From contig NW_026942781.1 in assembly GCF_024139115.2 (NCBI RefSeq), positions 96,650 through 160,649 of the forward strand: a DNA stretch of 64,000 bases. Direction: 5' to 3'. Below are positions 11,806 to 23,150 of the stretch, piece by piece (the stretch's first letter is position 1; every line of letters starts with the position of its first letter). The stretch comes from Armigeres subalbatus (taxonomy: Eukaryota; Arthropoda; Insecta; Diptera; Culicidae). The position numbers were made by a program, and so were the translations under genes. Below the pieces are notes generated by a model. It saw only the letters and a program-made list of their open reading frames with translations, did no database searches and was not told the origin of the DNA.

Positions 11806-12105
11806 AATCATTTGGCATAACGGTCATTTGGCATATCAGACATTTGGCATAATTCAAGCTCTATCTGGTAAAAGGGCGAATGTCGCAAGAGAGAATTCTC
11901 TTCGTCGACTTCCCCTCTTTTGAATAAAAGTGACAAGCTGAGGATTTCTTTGCAGTTTATCACCTCAGAATGCAAGTTTGCATTGTTTTCTATTGTTCTG
12001 AGGTGGTAAACCACAAATAAATCCGCAGCTAGATAGAGCTTGAATTGATAAAATCGACAAAAGTGAGCGTCATTAGGCTTAACGGACATATGGCATAATT
12101 TTTTG
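11806..12105. mobile_element. Foldback-like element with CATTTGGCATAACGG subrepeats
   Basis: The left end has three 16-17-bp units of the type TCATTTGGCATAACGG. Inside, AATTCAAGCTCTATCT (from about 11846) and the block around TTTATCACCTCAGAA are inverted at 11990-12044 (TTCTGAGGTGGTAAAC ... AGATAGAGCTTGAATT), forming a palindrome. The units near 12070-12100 (CTTAACGGACATATGGCATAAT) are in direct orientation. Inverted copies of the terminal units occur at 15664-15705, so the outer end may be there. Confidence 0.6.
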
Positions 12106-13051
12106 TGTGTTCATAAAATTAGTTACTAGACTAAGGCTGATGCCATACTGGGAGAGAAGAGGGACGATTAGAAGAGTTGAGAGAGAAGCGAAGCGTACGC
12201 GTGCAGGCTACCTCAATGAGCGATGTATGGAAATCGCTTATATTCGAGAAGCGGTAGCCTTATGTCCGCAAATTAAAACTTCGGGAACAATCCAATAGAT
12301 AAGGAAATTGTTTTCCCAAGTTTTTGCCGGCCATTGGTGGGAAACGGTTTAATATTTTTCTGCGGTTTTTGGGATTTGCGTTTGTTCAATCCCTTTTTCA
12401 AAAAGGTTGGGATCCGAGACAAAACGATTTTTGTGGAAGTTGCTATTATGAGGTACGTATCTTCCGAATACAAATCACAAGACAAATCAGCTTCAGTGTA
12501 TACAAATATCGCAAGAGGAACATCCATAAATTACGTAACGCTTGAAGGGGGAGGGGCGTTGTCGGCGAAGTGTGACGATCCATACCGGTTTTTTAGTGTA
12601 ACTTAATAATGGATCTTTCATAGGAGCAAACGTAAAATAGAAATAAAACATGGCCCAAAAAGTTTTACCATAGCTACGCCCTACGTCTGTTTGTATGTGG
12701 TGATAATCTATCGTTCACATCATAAAATCGGTTTTCAATTGCGACATTCTATAAATCCTTACAATACTCTTCTTCTTTGCGCTAAATGTGTTTCGAGAAG
12801 CAAAATATTCTCCATCTGACGAAATCCATGTTCAACACAATTGTTTTTGTTGCGACATCAACTCTCTGAAAAACGATTTCAGTATGTCATGGCTCGATCT
12901 AATTGCCGCTTCGCTTCGCTTTGTTTATCTGCAACCTCTTCACTTCGCTTTTCTTTGCTCCCAGTATATCATCAGCCGAAGTGGTGCTGAAAGAAACCCG
13001 AAATGGTGAATATAACACTGCTCGATAATAATCCTTTCGAAGAAAGCATGC
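12106..13051. other. Non-coding stretch with a short dispersed-repeat fragment
   Basis: An ATTACGTAACGCTTGAAGGGGG.AGGGGCG block with TGTGACGATCCATAC at 12527-12585 resembles a repeat fragment also hinted at 3779-3815. Overlapping open frames on both strands at 12273-12606 have no domain. No gene is supported. Confidence 0.45.
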
Positions 13052-13375
13052 ATCCCGAGCAGAGGAAAATAGCTCAATAATATCAAATCTTGATAAGATA
13101 GCAAAATGAGATATGGACATGATTGATATAAGAGATAAAAGATCAGGCGACAATATCAATATTTTGCACTAAAATATCTTAAGGATATCATGTTATGTTT
13201 TTTGTAAGAAGTGATCAATATCAAGTGCTATTGACTTGTTCTTATCCATAGCATATTTTTATATTTAAATGATATTTCGGTGCAAATTTTTGATATTGTT
13301 GCTTGTTCTTTTATCTCTTATATCAATCAAGTCCATATCATGTTTTGTTATGCAGTCCATGGCTTCTGCCCGGGA
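13052..13375. mobile_element. MITE with long inverted repeats (about 324 bp)
   Basis: The ends are ATCCCGAGCAGA (13052) and TCTGCCCGGGAT (to 13375). Inside, GATTGATATAAGAGATAAAAG on the left (about 13121-13141) reappears inverted on the right (about 13311-13331), as do ATATGGACATG / AAGTCCATAT and GACAATATCAA / TTGATATTGTTG. The arms are roughly 110 bp with imperfect identity. Non-coding. The target duplication is not clear. Confidence 0.7.
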
Positions 13376-13439
13376 TTAGCAGACATCAAGCAATGATAAA
13401 TGTTATCTCTCCATTGGAAATAAAGCATCCATCGGAATG

Positions 13440-14228
13440 CACTTGCCCGTGTAATGGTGGATGGGATCCCTTTTTTTAAGTTGGCGTTTTCCCGGGTTAA
13501 GGAAAAGGTGGATGTGATCCCTTTTTTTTAAATAAACGCTTACCCGGATTAAGGAAATGGTGGATGCAATCTCTTTTCAAAAAGTAAGCGCTTGCTCGGA
13601 TAAAGGCAATTGTGGATGCGATCTTTTCTTAAAAAAAGCGTTTGCCCGGCTTAAGGTGATGGCGGATATGACCCTATCTTTATAAGTAGGCGCTCGCCAG
13701 AGTTAAGGCAATGGTGGATGTGATCATTTTCTTAAAAGTAGGACCTTGCCCGGATTAAGGCAATGGTGAATGTGATCCCTTCTTTAAAAGTAGACGCTTG
13801 CTTTGATTAAGGCAAATGTGGATGTGATCCCTTTTTCAAAAATAAGCGCTTGTCGGAATTAAGAATATGGAGGATGTGATCGTTTTCTTAAAAGTAGGAC
13901 CTTGCCCGGATTAAGGTAATGGTGGATGTGGTATTTTCTTCAAAAAAAGACGTTTGTCCGGCATAAGGCGGTGGTGGATATGACCCCTTCTTTGAAAGTA
14001 GGCGCTCGCCCTGATTAAGGCAATGATGGATGTGATCACTTATTTAAAATTAGGCACTTGCCCGGATTAAGGCAATGGAGAATGTGATCAAGGGCAGATG
14101 CGATCACTTTTTTAAAGTAGGCGCTTGTCCGGATCAGGGCAATGGTGGATTGAATGTGATTCCTTCTTTAAAAGTAGGCATTTGTCCGAATTAAGACAAT
14201 AATGGTGGATAAGATACATTCTTTAAAA
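13440..14228. repeat. 52-bp minisatellite with higher-order structure, left part
   Basis: The unit contains GCCCGGATTAAGGCAATGGTGGATGTGATCC, a run of T and AAAAGTAGGCGCTT. GGTGGATG-type anchors occur at about 13456, 13507, 13558, 13612, 13661, 13713, 13765, 13817, 13869, 13921, 13972, 14025 and 14077, that is every 52 bp. Variant units recur in the same order about 310 bp apart (13612 and 13921), a six-unit higher-order repeat. The array is interrupted at 14229 and resumes at 15328. Confidence 0.88.
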
Positions 14229-15327
14229 GGGCTATGGGACAGTTCGTCGAATGACGTTTAGACGAAAGACATTTAGTCGAAAGGACATTTAGTCGAAGAG
14301 ACATTTAGTCAAATGGACATTTGATCAAATGGAAATTTAGTCAAATGGACATTTAGTCGAATGGACATTTGGTCTAATGGACATTTAGTCGAAAGAACAT
14401 TCTGTCGGAAGGACATTTAGTCGAAAGGAGATTTCGTCGAATGAACATTTAGTTGAAAAAACATTCAGTCGGAAGCACATTTAGTTGAAAGGACATTTAG
14501 TCTTTCATTTACTCAATATTTATACAATAATTAGTTCAGTATAAAATTGTATTCCAAACATAATTCGTTAATTATTGGCCGAAAACTAAATTTTGACCGA
14601 AAAGTTGAAATATCATTCGACTAAATTTCTTTTGACCAGGTGGTATAGATTCATCGTAGCCGGTTAGAGGGGTTAGCCAAAATCAATATTCAGTCGGGAA
14701 TATTCACCGTTTTCGTATTATTTATTCTTTTTATGAACTCATCATTCTGTGGACAATTTTGGAGCAATAATTATGTGCCTTTTAGAAACACCGCACTAAA
14801 TCATTTATTTTTTAAATTTAGTTGTCATAAAACGAGCTCGTACAATTCCATTTAACTCCACCACTTGATTGTACCTGTGACAGATACTTATTTCGACATC
14901 AACAGTAATGCCGTACTTGACTCGAGTTGATGAAAAAATAAGAAGAAGAGTAGGTTCAATCTAGGTACATAAACTTATTCTACTACAGTGCTTACTTCTA
15001 CTCGATTGCTACATTATTTATTTTTTAAGTGTTATTGACTAAAGTTCCTTCCTTTCAAATATTCATTCGACGGAGCGTCATTAGACTAGATGTATCAAGA
15101 TTATATATTCGAAAATTCGTCAATAACATCCAAATGTAAGAAGATTCTTCATTCTACAATCTGATATTGACTAAGTGTCCATTCGACCAAATGGCCTACG
15201 TCTCTAGTGGATTAAAAATTCATTTTCGACTAAATGTCCCTTCGACCAAATGTCTATTCGACGTGATATCCTGTCGACCAAATGTCATTCGACTAAATAT
15301 CATTCGACGAAATGTCTTTCGTCAAAA
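14229..15327. mobile_element. Foldback element with GGACATTTAGTCGAAA subrepeats, inside the minisatellite
   Basis: The left arm (14230-14510) is a run of 16-17-bp units of the type GACATTTAGTCGAAAG. The right arm (15160-15327) has the same units inverted (CGACTAAATGTCC.TTCGAC). The outer ends GACGAAAGACATTT (14259) and the reverse complement of 15310-15325 match. The insert splits a minisatellite unit, with AAAAG on both sides (14225-14229 and 15328-15332) as a possible target duplication. The AT-rich centre has no open frame. Confidence 0.8.
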
Positions 15328-15650
15328 GTAGGCCTTTGTCCACAATAAAGCAATGGTGGATTTGATCCCTTTTTCAAAAGTAAAAGTGATTCCTTTTATG
15401 GAAATAGAAGTTTGTGCAAAATACGGCAATGGTAGATGTAAATCATCCTTGTCTTTGTCTTGGGTGTTTTCCTGGAATAAGGTGGTGAATTTGATCCCGG
15501 GCGTTGGTCCAGGGTAAGGCAATGGTGGATGTGATTCCTTCTTTGAAAGTAGGTGTTTGCCCGGATTGAGACAATCTTGGATTTATTAAGTAGGTGTTTG
15601 TCCGGAATCAAGTAAGGGGAATCAAGATTTTTTTTTTTTATGTAGGCGTT
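15328..15650. repeat. 52-bp minisatellite, right part (more degenerate)
   Basis: Units resume directly after the foldback element (AAAAGTAGGCCTTTGTCC, AAGCAATGGTGGATTTGATCCC and so on) and decay towards 15650. The - strand open frames at 15322-15611 read this array and are not genes. Confidence 0.8.
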
Positions 15651-15663
15651 TCGTAGGCGTCAA

Positions 15664-15870
15664 AATTATGCCAAATGTCCGTTATGCCAAAGGACCGTTA
15701 TGCCAAATGACCAAACCCGTAAAATTGTATTGCCGTATCTCTTCTTCTCACAGATATTTTACTCAATTTCCGCCAAAAGCGGGACTACTAATAGCTATGA
15801 GTAGTCCCACTTTTGACGAAAGCTGAGTAAAATTTCCGTGGGAATAAAAGAGACGGCGATACAATTTGAC
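15664..15870. repeat. Inverted CATTTGGCATAACGG units followed by a long palindrome
   Basis: 15664-15705 carries ATGCCAAATGTCCGTTATGCC-type units, the reverse complement of the units at 11806-11850. Next to it, 15719-15870 is a palindrome of about 70-bp arms around a spacer of about 10 nt (GGGACTACT at about 15781 against AGTAGTCCC at about 15800; outer GTATTGCCGT against ACGGCGATAC). A few mismatches are present. Non-coding. Confidence 0.72.
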
Positions 15871-16819
15871 TCAGTCACTGAATAATTGAAAGTTAGAGTG
15901 TAAGCGATTATTATTCGACCTTCTAGAAACACATTTTGGTGAGAGATTAAGGCTGTCAAGTTCTGCTTCAACCAGGGCAATTGAAAGAAACTAGTCGCCC
16001 GATTAGGTTCCGGTTTAATCCACTTCTATATACTACTAGCTCCTAATGCGCAACCGTGCACAGGGTCTTGAGCTAGTTTATCCGTAGTTCGAAGTATCGT
16101 CAAATGATAAAAATAGTGTGAGCCTGAATGACAACCGTTTCATCATTTTGCATTCTATTCATATTGTCTTCTAAAGTATGAAAGATCCGGATCATCAAAC
16201 TGAATGATCACGATCAGATCTATTCAACGAAGTGATCGGTTTTGCATATCTCTAGTTGGCTGCTATTGAGCTAGTGATTGGATAGACGCTTGATTGCGAG
16301 TGAATCGGTTCTTTTCAGTGCCTAACATTTTACATAAGAAAGGAAAAGAGTTAGAGTAAATCGGACCGGAAATATCCATGTTAACTTCAAATGAGTTTAG
16401 CACCGCCCAAACTTTAACCGAGATTTTCTCACTGTGCAATTAGTAATTAGGTAATTAGTAATTGAAAGTACTAATTTTGTGAGGCATCCATGGTGGTTTG
16501 GTGCAAATTAGTCATCCGGGTGAAAAGATACCTCACTTTTACTCGATGAGTTGTAGTTTTTGCGATCTCTGGGGTTCTATCATAAAATCATCTTTGGAGT
16601 GAACAAAGAGTATTTTCGTCACGCCTTGAAGTACAAGAAAGGTAAAAATTAACGAATTTAAACCGATGTTACTTGAAATGCAAGAAAAACACATGCCTAA
16701 TCTTTTGATATGATATACTCTATGGACTACTCTTTGAAATGGTGAAATCTCTTTAGAAATCTCAAAAAGTAGTGGACGTCATATTTGAATCGCATCAAAG
16801 TTTTGTCTTGAAGAGCTCT
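15871..16819. other. Unique non-coding stretch
   Basis: No gene, repeat or RNA recognised. A local ATTAGTAATTAGGTAATTAGTAATT duplication is seen near 16440. Confidence 0.45.
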
Positions 16820-18545
16820 AAAAGTCGTCTGCATTATTTCCGATCATCCTAAAGACATCTTCATCATCGTCTACGCCGACGACATCATTCCGATTGCGAT
16901 CGGCAAACAACCCAAAATGCTAAAATGAATAATCCAGGCCGCGGTTAGTAGAGTAGCCAGATGGGCCCTTTCCGCCGGATATGTTCTTGCTGCCAAAAAT
17001 GTATTCATACCAAGATTCATACCCACGTTTGCGCATCACCCCACCCACTCCCCAACCGAGCCATTTTATTGGGTGGCATCTCCGTACCGACCAAAAACAG
17101 CCATAGCAGCACACAAATTCCTCATAGGCTACTGCAACTCATACATGACCGGATTCAGTAATAATCAAGTTGCTGCAACCATTTTCGTCTGTCTTGCGCT
17201 GCTCGGGAGCGCGAAACTACTAGGACAAACGCCTCTCCTTTGACGAACATCTCAAGAGGTCCGTGTGAAGCCTGTTAAGCATGTGTAAAGCCAGAATCAA
17301 CATAGCGAACCGGATATCCCTAAGAAGAACCAGAAGTGACCACCCAATGCGAATCCGAGTAGCCGATGTTGCCATCACCAGTCGCCTCCTTTTCAGGCTG
17401 GAATTGACATCGATGAACTTTACCTAAGTTACCAAGTGAAATTCGAAGTGAGAACCTCCCCAAGAAAGGTGTCTAGTGCCGAGAAGCTGGCAAGAACGCG
17501 GACCAAAGATCGACCTTTACATGAAAAAGCATCTGAAGAAGAAACCGAGACCCGACCAAACCTGTTCCGAAACCGAATCGAGGAAAAGTATCATGGATCC
17601 GAGATCCGCTACACGAATGGGTCCAAAGCCAATGGAAAGGTAATAATCGGTACCTCCCTTGACCTGATAGAAGAGTCCAACCGAGTACCGGATCAGTGTT
17701 CCATCTACTCAGCTGAAACTGCGGCTATTTTTCAAGCTATAGCAATCCCCAGGACAATACACACGCTGCTGGTAATGTTCTACTCTGCGAGCGCATTGGC
17801 AGCACTAGTTTCCCCAAAATAATAGACATCCGTAGATCCAAAAGCGATCCCACCCTAATGTGGGCGGCTACTCCAGTATTCGTGGCAACGAACTCGTAGA
17901 CACTCTCGTAGACAGACTCGTAGACACCGACAGAGAAACTTTTGCCGTATGATTAAAAATGTAACGATGCCCGGCGAAGATCTTCCTAGCCGGCGTGAAC
18001 AAGTTGTCCTCTCCCACCTCTGCACTAGGTACACCAACGTGTCCCACAACCTGGGCATCGACAATTTCCATCAATCCTGCGAAATCAGACTTTCTATACA
18101 TCACATTTTCAACGTCTACCCAGTTTTTGAATCAGCAAAGGGCAAACAACAACATCAGCAACGCCTACACAGCACTACGCAACAACGAGCCGGATGAACA
18201 AAAACACCATAACACCCACCTCTACAACTGAATTTGACGACCTAAAAAACATGAAGACCAAGCTACAAAATTTGACAACTCTGTGGAATACACGACCCCG
18301 AAATAATAACCCGACCCGCACCAATCTGAAGACAGACATAACATAACAGTAACATAATTCATTATTGGTCCGAGCAAACAATTCTAGTATAACAAAATCC
18401 CGGTACCCTTCAGGTTCGTCTAATAATTACAATAATAAATTTGCTATCGTCACCCCCAATCGGCCGACGTTTCATTTTTCTTGATACAAGAGATGAGCCA
18501 GCCTCGGGCTGAAAATCTCTTTAATAAAGACAAAACAAGTCGTCC
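16820..18545 (+). mobile_element. Decayed I-type non-LTR retrotransposon (RT 3' half, RNase H, 3' UTR)
   Basis: The RT active-site motif YADD is at 16872-16883 in IFIIVYADDI, followed by RWALSAGYVLAA and, after frameshifts, KRLSFDEHLKR and RISLRRTRSDHPMRIRVADVAI typical of the RT thumb. The RNase H region shows YTNGSK (17610-17627, with Asn at the first catalytic Asp), YSAE (Glu at 17715) and IRGNELVDTL (about 17879). The tail GATGAGCCAGCCTCGGGCTGAAA...AATAAAGAC at 18492-18531 fits mosquito I-clade 3' UTRs. Several stops and frameshifts make it inactive. Confidence 0.82.
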
Positions 18546-19199
18546 GCAGACGACTTGACTGATAAATTTGAAATAAAAAGTTGGAACGGGAAAACTGTTT
18601 TTTGTGGGACCACCCTAAGTGGATATGGGATTTTCTTGAGGAAATGAAATTTCAGTATTTTTTTTGGGACATTCTAAAAAAAATTCGAGAGTACATCAAA
18701 GCATTTTTCATAAATTTCCAAAAGATTAACCTTCAAAATTCAATAGATATATCGAAGAATTTTCATTGAAAAAAAAAAACAAAAAAAAATAGTATTCCGA
18801 AAAATTTAAAGTAGGGTGGGAACTATCCAATTTAATTCTTGTCATATGACAAATAAAAATGTAATACAAATGTAAAAATGTAATCCATCGAAATGGTATC
18901 GGAAAGATCCTGATTAATTCCCGTTTTTTTTTAAATTCTATCAAATTTCCGATTGGCGATAAACCCCCTTAGGCTGAAGATCTCGCTGATAAAGATTAGT
19001 AAAACCAGGTTTCTCGGTTGAGTGTACACGCTGATTAACTAAGTTGAATTGAACTTTACAAAACTTGTTCAACTTTCTTTTAATTCAAGTGAGATTAACG
19101 GATGTGCTTGAAAGCTCAATAATTCAATTCAAATATCGTTCAGATTTACGACTTTCCATTACATATTTGCATTATATTCTGCGTAAATTCCTACAACTT
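18546..19199. other. AT-rich stretch with a retrotransposon-tail-like phrase
   Basis: CCCCTTAGGCTGAAGATCTCGCTGATAAAGA at 18965-18996 resembles the tail of the preceding element (CGGGCTGAAAATCTCTTTAATAAAGAC), so a second truncated copy may end here. No gene is seen. Confidence 0.45.
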
Positions 19200-20690
19200 T
19201 TCGACTGAGCCGGCTCAGGCCCCAGATGGCCATTTATCAGGTCTGGTCATGAAAAATTAGCTTAACTTGCTGCTGTCCATGATGAATTTCAGGAGCACCT
19301 TTTTTCGAGTACCGATTATACATAATAACGGTTATAAAATAGTTCATATAACCCGATTCACTAAATTATTATGGTCAGACCGTAGAGATAGTTAACCGAA
19401 CTTCCTGCCATTGTTAGCCCACCGACGAAGGTTACAAGAGTCCAACCGAAATTGCCCGGCCGGCAATTCTCCAACGCCAACCAAAACCTGCACCTATGCA
19501 AGGCACTCGAGCACTTCCACTTCCACCCACGCACGTAACGATTCGCCAAATCAGAGCAACACATCATTAAACACAATTACCAGCATATTTCCAGGCCCTT
19601 CCGTCGCGGATCCGTAGTCTAGACTATTTATGGTGTAGCTCCAACTGCAGCGGTAGATATCAAACTCGGATACCGGGAATCCCCGCCCGGTTCGAACACT
19701 GTACAAAAACTATCGGAAATAGATCACCCCGTGTAACGACGCACTGAATCGATCGTAACCGCGCGCGGACTGTTGATCTGCTGCTAGCTGCGAAAATTGC
19801 AATATCTACCCGCCAGCAAAGGGAAATGTGGACTTCGTGGTGTGACCGCGAACGCGATAGTGATCCGTCGTTTGGCGGGTACAGCAGCAACAGCTGTTGT
19901 AGTCACAGTTCACACTATAGGTACCAACCGGCTGCGATGATAGATGGTGATATAATGTGGACAACTAGCGTCACTCAATGGCGGTGTGGCTGTGGCACGT
20001 ATCACACTTAGCATTTGATGGGTTGTATAATTGAACGATAATGAGAGGATAGTGAACACGCGGGGCAGCGTTGGTGCAGTGCTCTCGTTTCTTTGTATTT
20101 GGTTTTATTTTCGGGGGAGTATGCAATGAATTGAGAGGACGGAATTTTTGAGTAAACAAAAATTACGAATAATTATTCAATGAATTTGAAAAACAGGATT
20201 TCAAAATGCGTGACATTACCATGTCGGAGTTCGATTCCCAGTCTGGTCGAGGTGTATCCCAAATTTTTATAAAGATTTCAGACTTAGGGGAATTTTGAAA
20301 TAATTTCAAGAAATTTCCTGAACAATGTTAAATATCGCAAAAAAAAATCATGCGTAAATACCAAAACATTGAAAACTAGAAGAGGATATTCTAGTTTAAA
20401 ATAAAATCTTTGAAATGAAGCTTTTCTCGAGCATGGAAATATGTCAGACATTTTAAAAACAATTATTAGTAATCCTTCAACCAAATTACCTGATTTTTTT
20501 ACATGCATAGATACATGCATAAAACTGAGGCCGAAGAATGCACTTTGGGGACGGATATGTTGGATTTCATAATGATCTTCTTTTTCCTGAAAGTCTCGAT
20601 AATAAATATGAAAAAAAAATCTTCTCTTTATTTATAGACTACTTCATTAGAGCAACATCTATAATGGTATTCAAAAAATATTAAATTAAG
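19200..20690. other. Unique region with a GC-rich block at about 19380-20110
   Basis: The block has balanced composition, many CpG dinucleotides and no repeat signature. Short open frames occur on both strands without domains. It could be an intronic regulatory region or a promoter with a non-coding first exon. 20111-20690 is AT-rich and empty, apart from a GAGTTCGATTCCCAG phrase (20228-20242) that resembles a Pol III B box from an old tRNA-derived element. Confidence 0.4.
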
Positions 20691-20894
20691 GCATCCGTCG
20701 AAAACCGTCCAATCCGAAGCTCTGCTCCACCGTTAGACGACAAAAACTTTTCGGCCATTTCCCACCCTGGGCAGCAGATCCCGGTTCTTCCACCGTTGTA
20801 TCTGCAAAACAGACTGTCAGCTGCCATTGCCTCTGTCCCGCTCCTATATCCCAAGTCAAGCAGCATCTATCCCTGGATTCCGCCCACTGGATAA
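20691..20894 (+). other. Exon-like open segment, 67 codons, with an IYPWIPP motif
   Basis: An AG at 20689-20690 is followed by a sharp rise in GC and an open frame of 67 codons ending in TAA at 20892. The peptide is proline-rich and not random-looking (IPVLPPLYLQNRLSAAIASV, then LLYPKSSSIYPWIPPTG). The YPW core recalls the Hox hexapeptide, but no homeodomain follows and there is no start codon or donor. It could be a terminal exon, an exon fragment, or the remnant of a retrotransposed cDNA. The opposite strand is also open for 90 codons, which weakens the case. Confidence 0.25.
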
Positions 20895-22119
20895 TTCTGC
20901 GAAGTTTAGTAAAAACATATGTTCTAACTGCGTGGAAGCGTTGTTTGGTAAAATTCATTCAATCGAAAGCCATTGAGCCAAACGGCACTCGGTCGAATAA
21001 CACGTTAGGTCAAAAGTCATCTAGCAGAATTCCAAGTTTGGCCGATGATGCCATTTGGCCAAACTGGTAATTTTACCGAATAGAAAATTTCGAATAGGTC
21101 ATATGGCAGAAAACGATCATTTGGCCGAACGGATGATACGTTCGCAAATGTCGATTGGCCAAACATGTCATACGGCTGAAATTCTAGTTTTTACGATTCG
21201 GCCTTTTTGTCCAAAAAAGTCGATTGCATGAATAGGTCATTAGGTCAAAAATGCCATTTTTGTGAAATGGTCGCTTGGCAGAAAGGGCCAAACATGTTGT
21301 TTGGCCGAAAAAAAGTCAATGTGAAAAGTGTAAAGTAATTAATTATGATTGAAAAGCGAGAAGTAAGACATGAGAAGTGAGAAATAGGTAGTGAGAAACA
21401 AAAATGAGAAGCCAGGCGTCTCTGTTCAAGCTTTTCAATCTTCATTTCTCCCTTCGCACTTCTCTCTTTGCTTTTATTTGTTGCACAGTGAGAAGTGAGA
21501 TGTCTCAATTACCAATTCTCTCTATTTCTCCAGTTCGCACTTTTCACAGTGAGAAATAAATAAATTAGAAGTGGGAAGTGTGAACTGAGCAAACGCGCTT
21601 CTAACTTCTCATTCCTCGTTTGTTACTTCTCACTGTGCACTACTTATATCTTATTACTAACTTCTCAATTACCATTTTCACCCGTTTATCAGACGGAATT
21701 TACGGTCATCCGGATCCGTTCGTTCAAATGATTTTTGCTGCCATATGATTTGTTCGGCCCAACGAAATTTTCGGCCGAATGTCCCTTCTGCCAAATGACA
21801 TTTTTCGGTTGAATAATCTATTCGGCCAAAATGATTTTGGCCAGATGGGCCAACTGACATTCGGCCTAGCCTGTAATAACGACTAAAATAGAAACTTCGG
21901 GGAAGGGTCGTTTGGCCGGAATTCATTCGGCCGAAAGCCATTTGGCCGAATGCCACTACGCCGAACAAACCCATCTGCCTGAAAGTCATTTGTCCGAAAA
22001 CGTCATTTGGCCGAACGGGTCATTTGGTCAAAAGGGTCGATTGGCCGAAAGGGTCATTTGGCCGAAAGGGGTCATTTGACATAAAGAGTAGTTTGGTCGA
22101 AAGGGTCATTTGGCCAAAA

Positions 22120-22394
22120 GCACAGAGAACAGACATGGAGGCTCGAACAAAATTTCTTGCAAAACATGTGTAAACAAACACACCGAACCTCAACGCCATC
22201 GACGTCGACATTGCAACTCATAATCTCATTTTGACAACACGATGGCGTTGGTATGCTCTTGCATGCATAACGACACTAGCGCACAGTGGCATTTTTTGAT
22301 GACGTTCATTCATAACATTCCAAAGTTATTCAAAATGAACAGTGAAAAGTTATCACAACATGACGAGTGCAGCTTCAACGTCTGTTCTCTGTGC
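22120..22394. mobile_element. MITE with perfect 15-bp terminal inverted repeats, nested in the foldback element
   Basis: The ends are GCACAGAGAACAGAC (22120-22134) and GTCTGTTCTCTGTGC (22380-22394). The insert interrupts a foldback unit: the left flank ends GGCCAAAA and the right flank starts CGAAAG, consistent with a short target duplication of C(A/G)AAA. It is 275 bp and non-coding. The superfamily is not assigned. Confidence 0.75.
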
Positions 22395-22479
22395 CGAAAG
22401 TGTCATTTGGCCGAAAGGGTCATTTGGCTGAACGGGACATTAGACTGAATAAGACATTTGACCGAATAGATCATTTGAA

Positions 22480-23150
22480 AAGTGAGAGAGACGTCTCACT
22501 TCTCACTCATTTCTCACTTCTCACTGTAAAAAATAAGAAGCGCGAAGTGAGTAGTGATATGTCTCACTATTCACTTCGCGCTTCTCACTTTCTACAGAAT
22601 AAAAATTAAGAAAGAGAACTGAGACGTCTCACTTTTCACTTCTCATTTCTCACTGCTCACTGTAAAAAGTGAGATGCGCGAAGTGAGTAGTATTTCTCAC
22701 TTTTTATAGCGCAAAGAGAAAGATAAGGAGTGAGAAGTGAGACGTCTCACTTCTCACTCCTCATTTATCACTTATCGCTGTAAAAAGTGAGAAGCGATAA
22801 GTGAGTAATGAGACGTCTCACTACTCACTTTGCGCTTCTCATTTTTTACAGTGAGAAGTGATAAATAAGGAGTGAGAAGTATTACGTCTCACTTGTAACA
22901 GTGAGACGTCTCACTTCGTGCTTCTCATTTTTTACAGCGAGAAATAAGAACTGAGGAGTGAGAAGTGAGAGGTCTCACTTCTCATTCATCGTTTATCACT
23001 TCTTACTGTGAAAAGTGTGTAATGTGAAGTGAGTAGTGAGATGCCTCACTACTCACTTCACACTTCTCACATTTTGTAGAGAGAAGTGAGAAATAAGGGT
23101 TGAGAATTGAAACGTGTCTTTTCTCACTCCTAATATCTCACATTTCAAAT
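22480..23150. repeat. Array of interleaved palindromes centred on GAGACGTCTC
   Basis: GAGACGTCTC (itself a palindrome) recurs at about 22485, 22620, 22740, 22810 and 22908, with related GATGCCTC / GATATGTCTC forms. Between copies, TCACTTCTCACT-type and AGTGAGAAGTGA-type words alternate around a CTGTAAAAAGTGAGAAG core. Any segment of about 70 nt can fold back on its neighbour. Confidence 0.8.

Noticed and set aside
13440..14228. Regularly spaced repeats that might suggest a CRISPR array
   Set aside because: The genome is eukaryotic, spacers are as repetitive as repeats, and higher-order periodicity marks a minisatellite.
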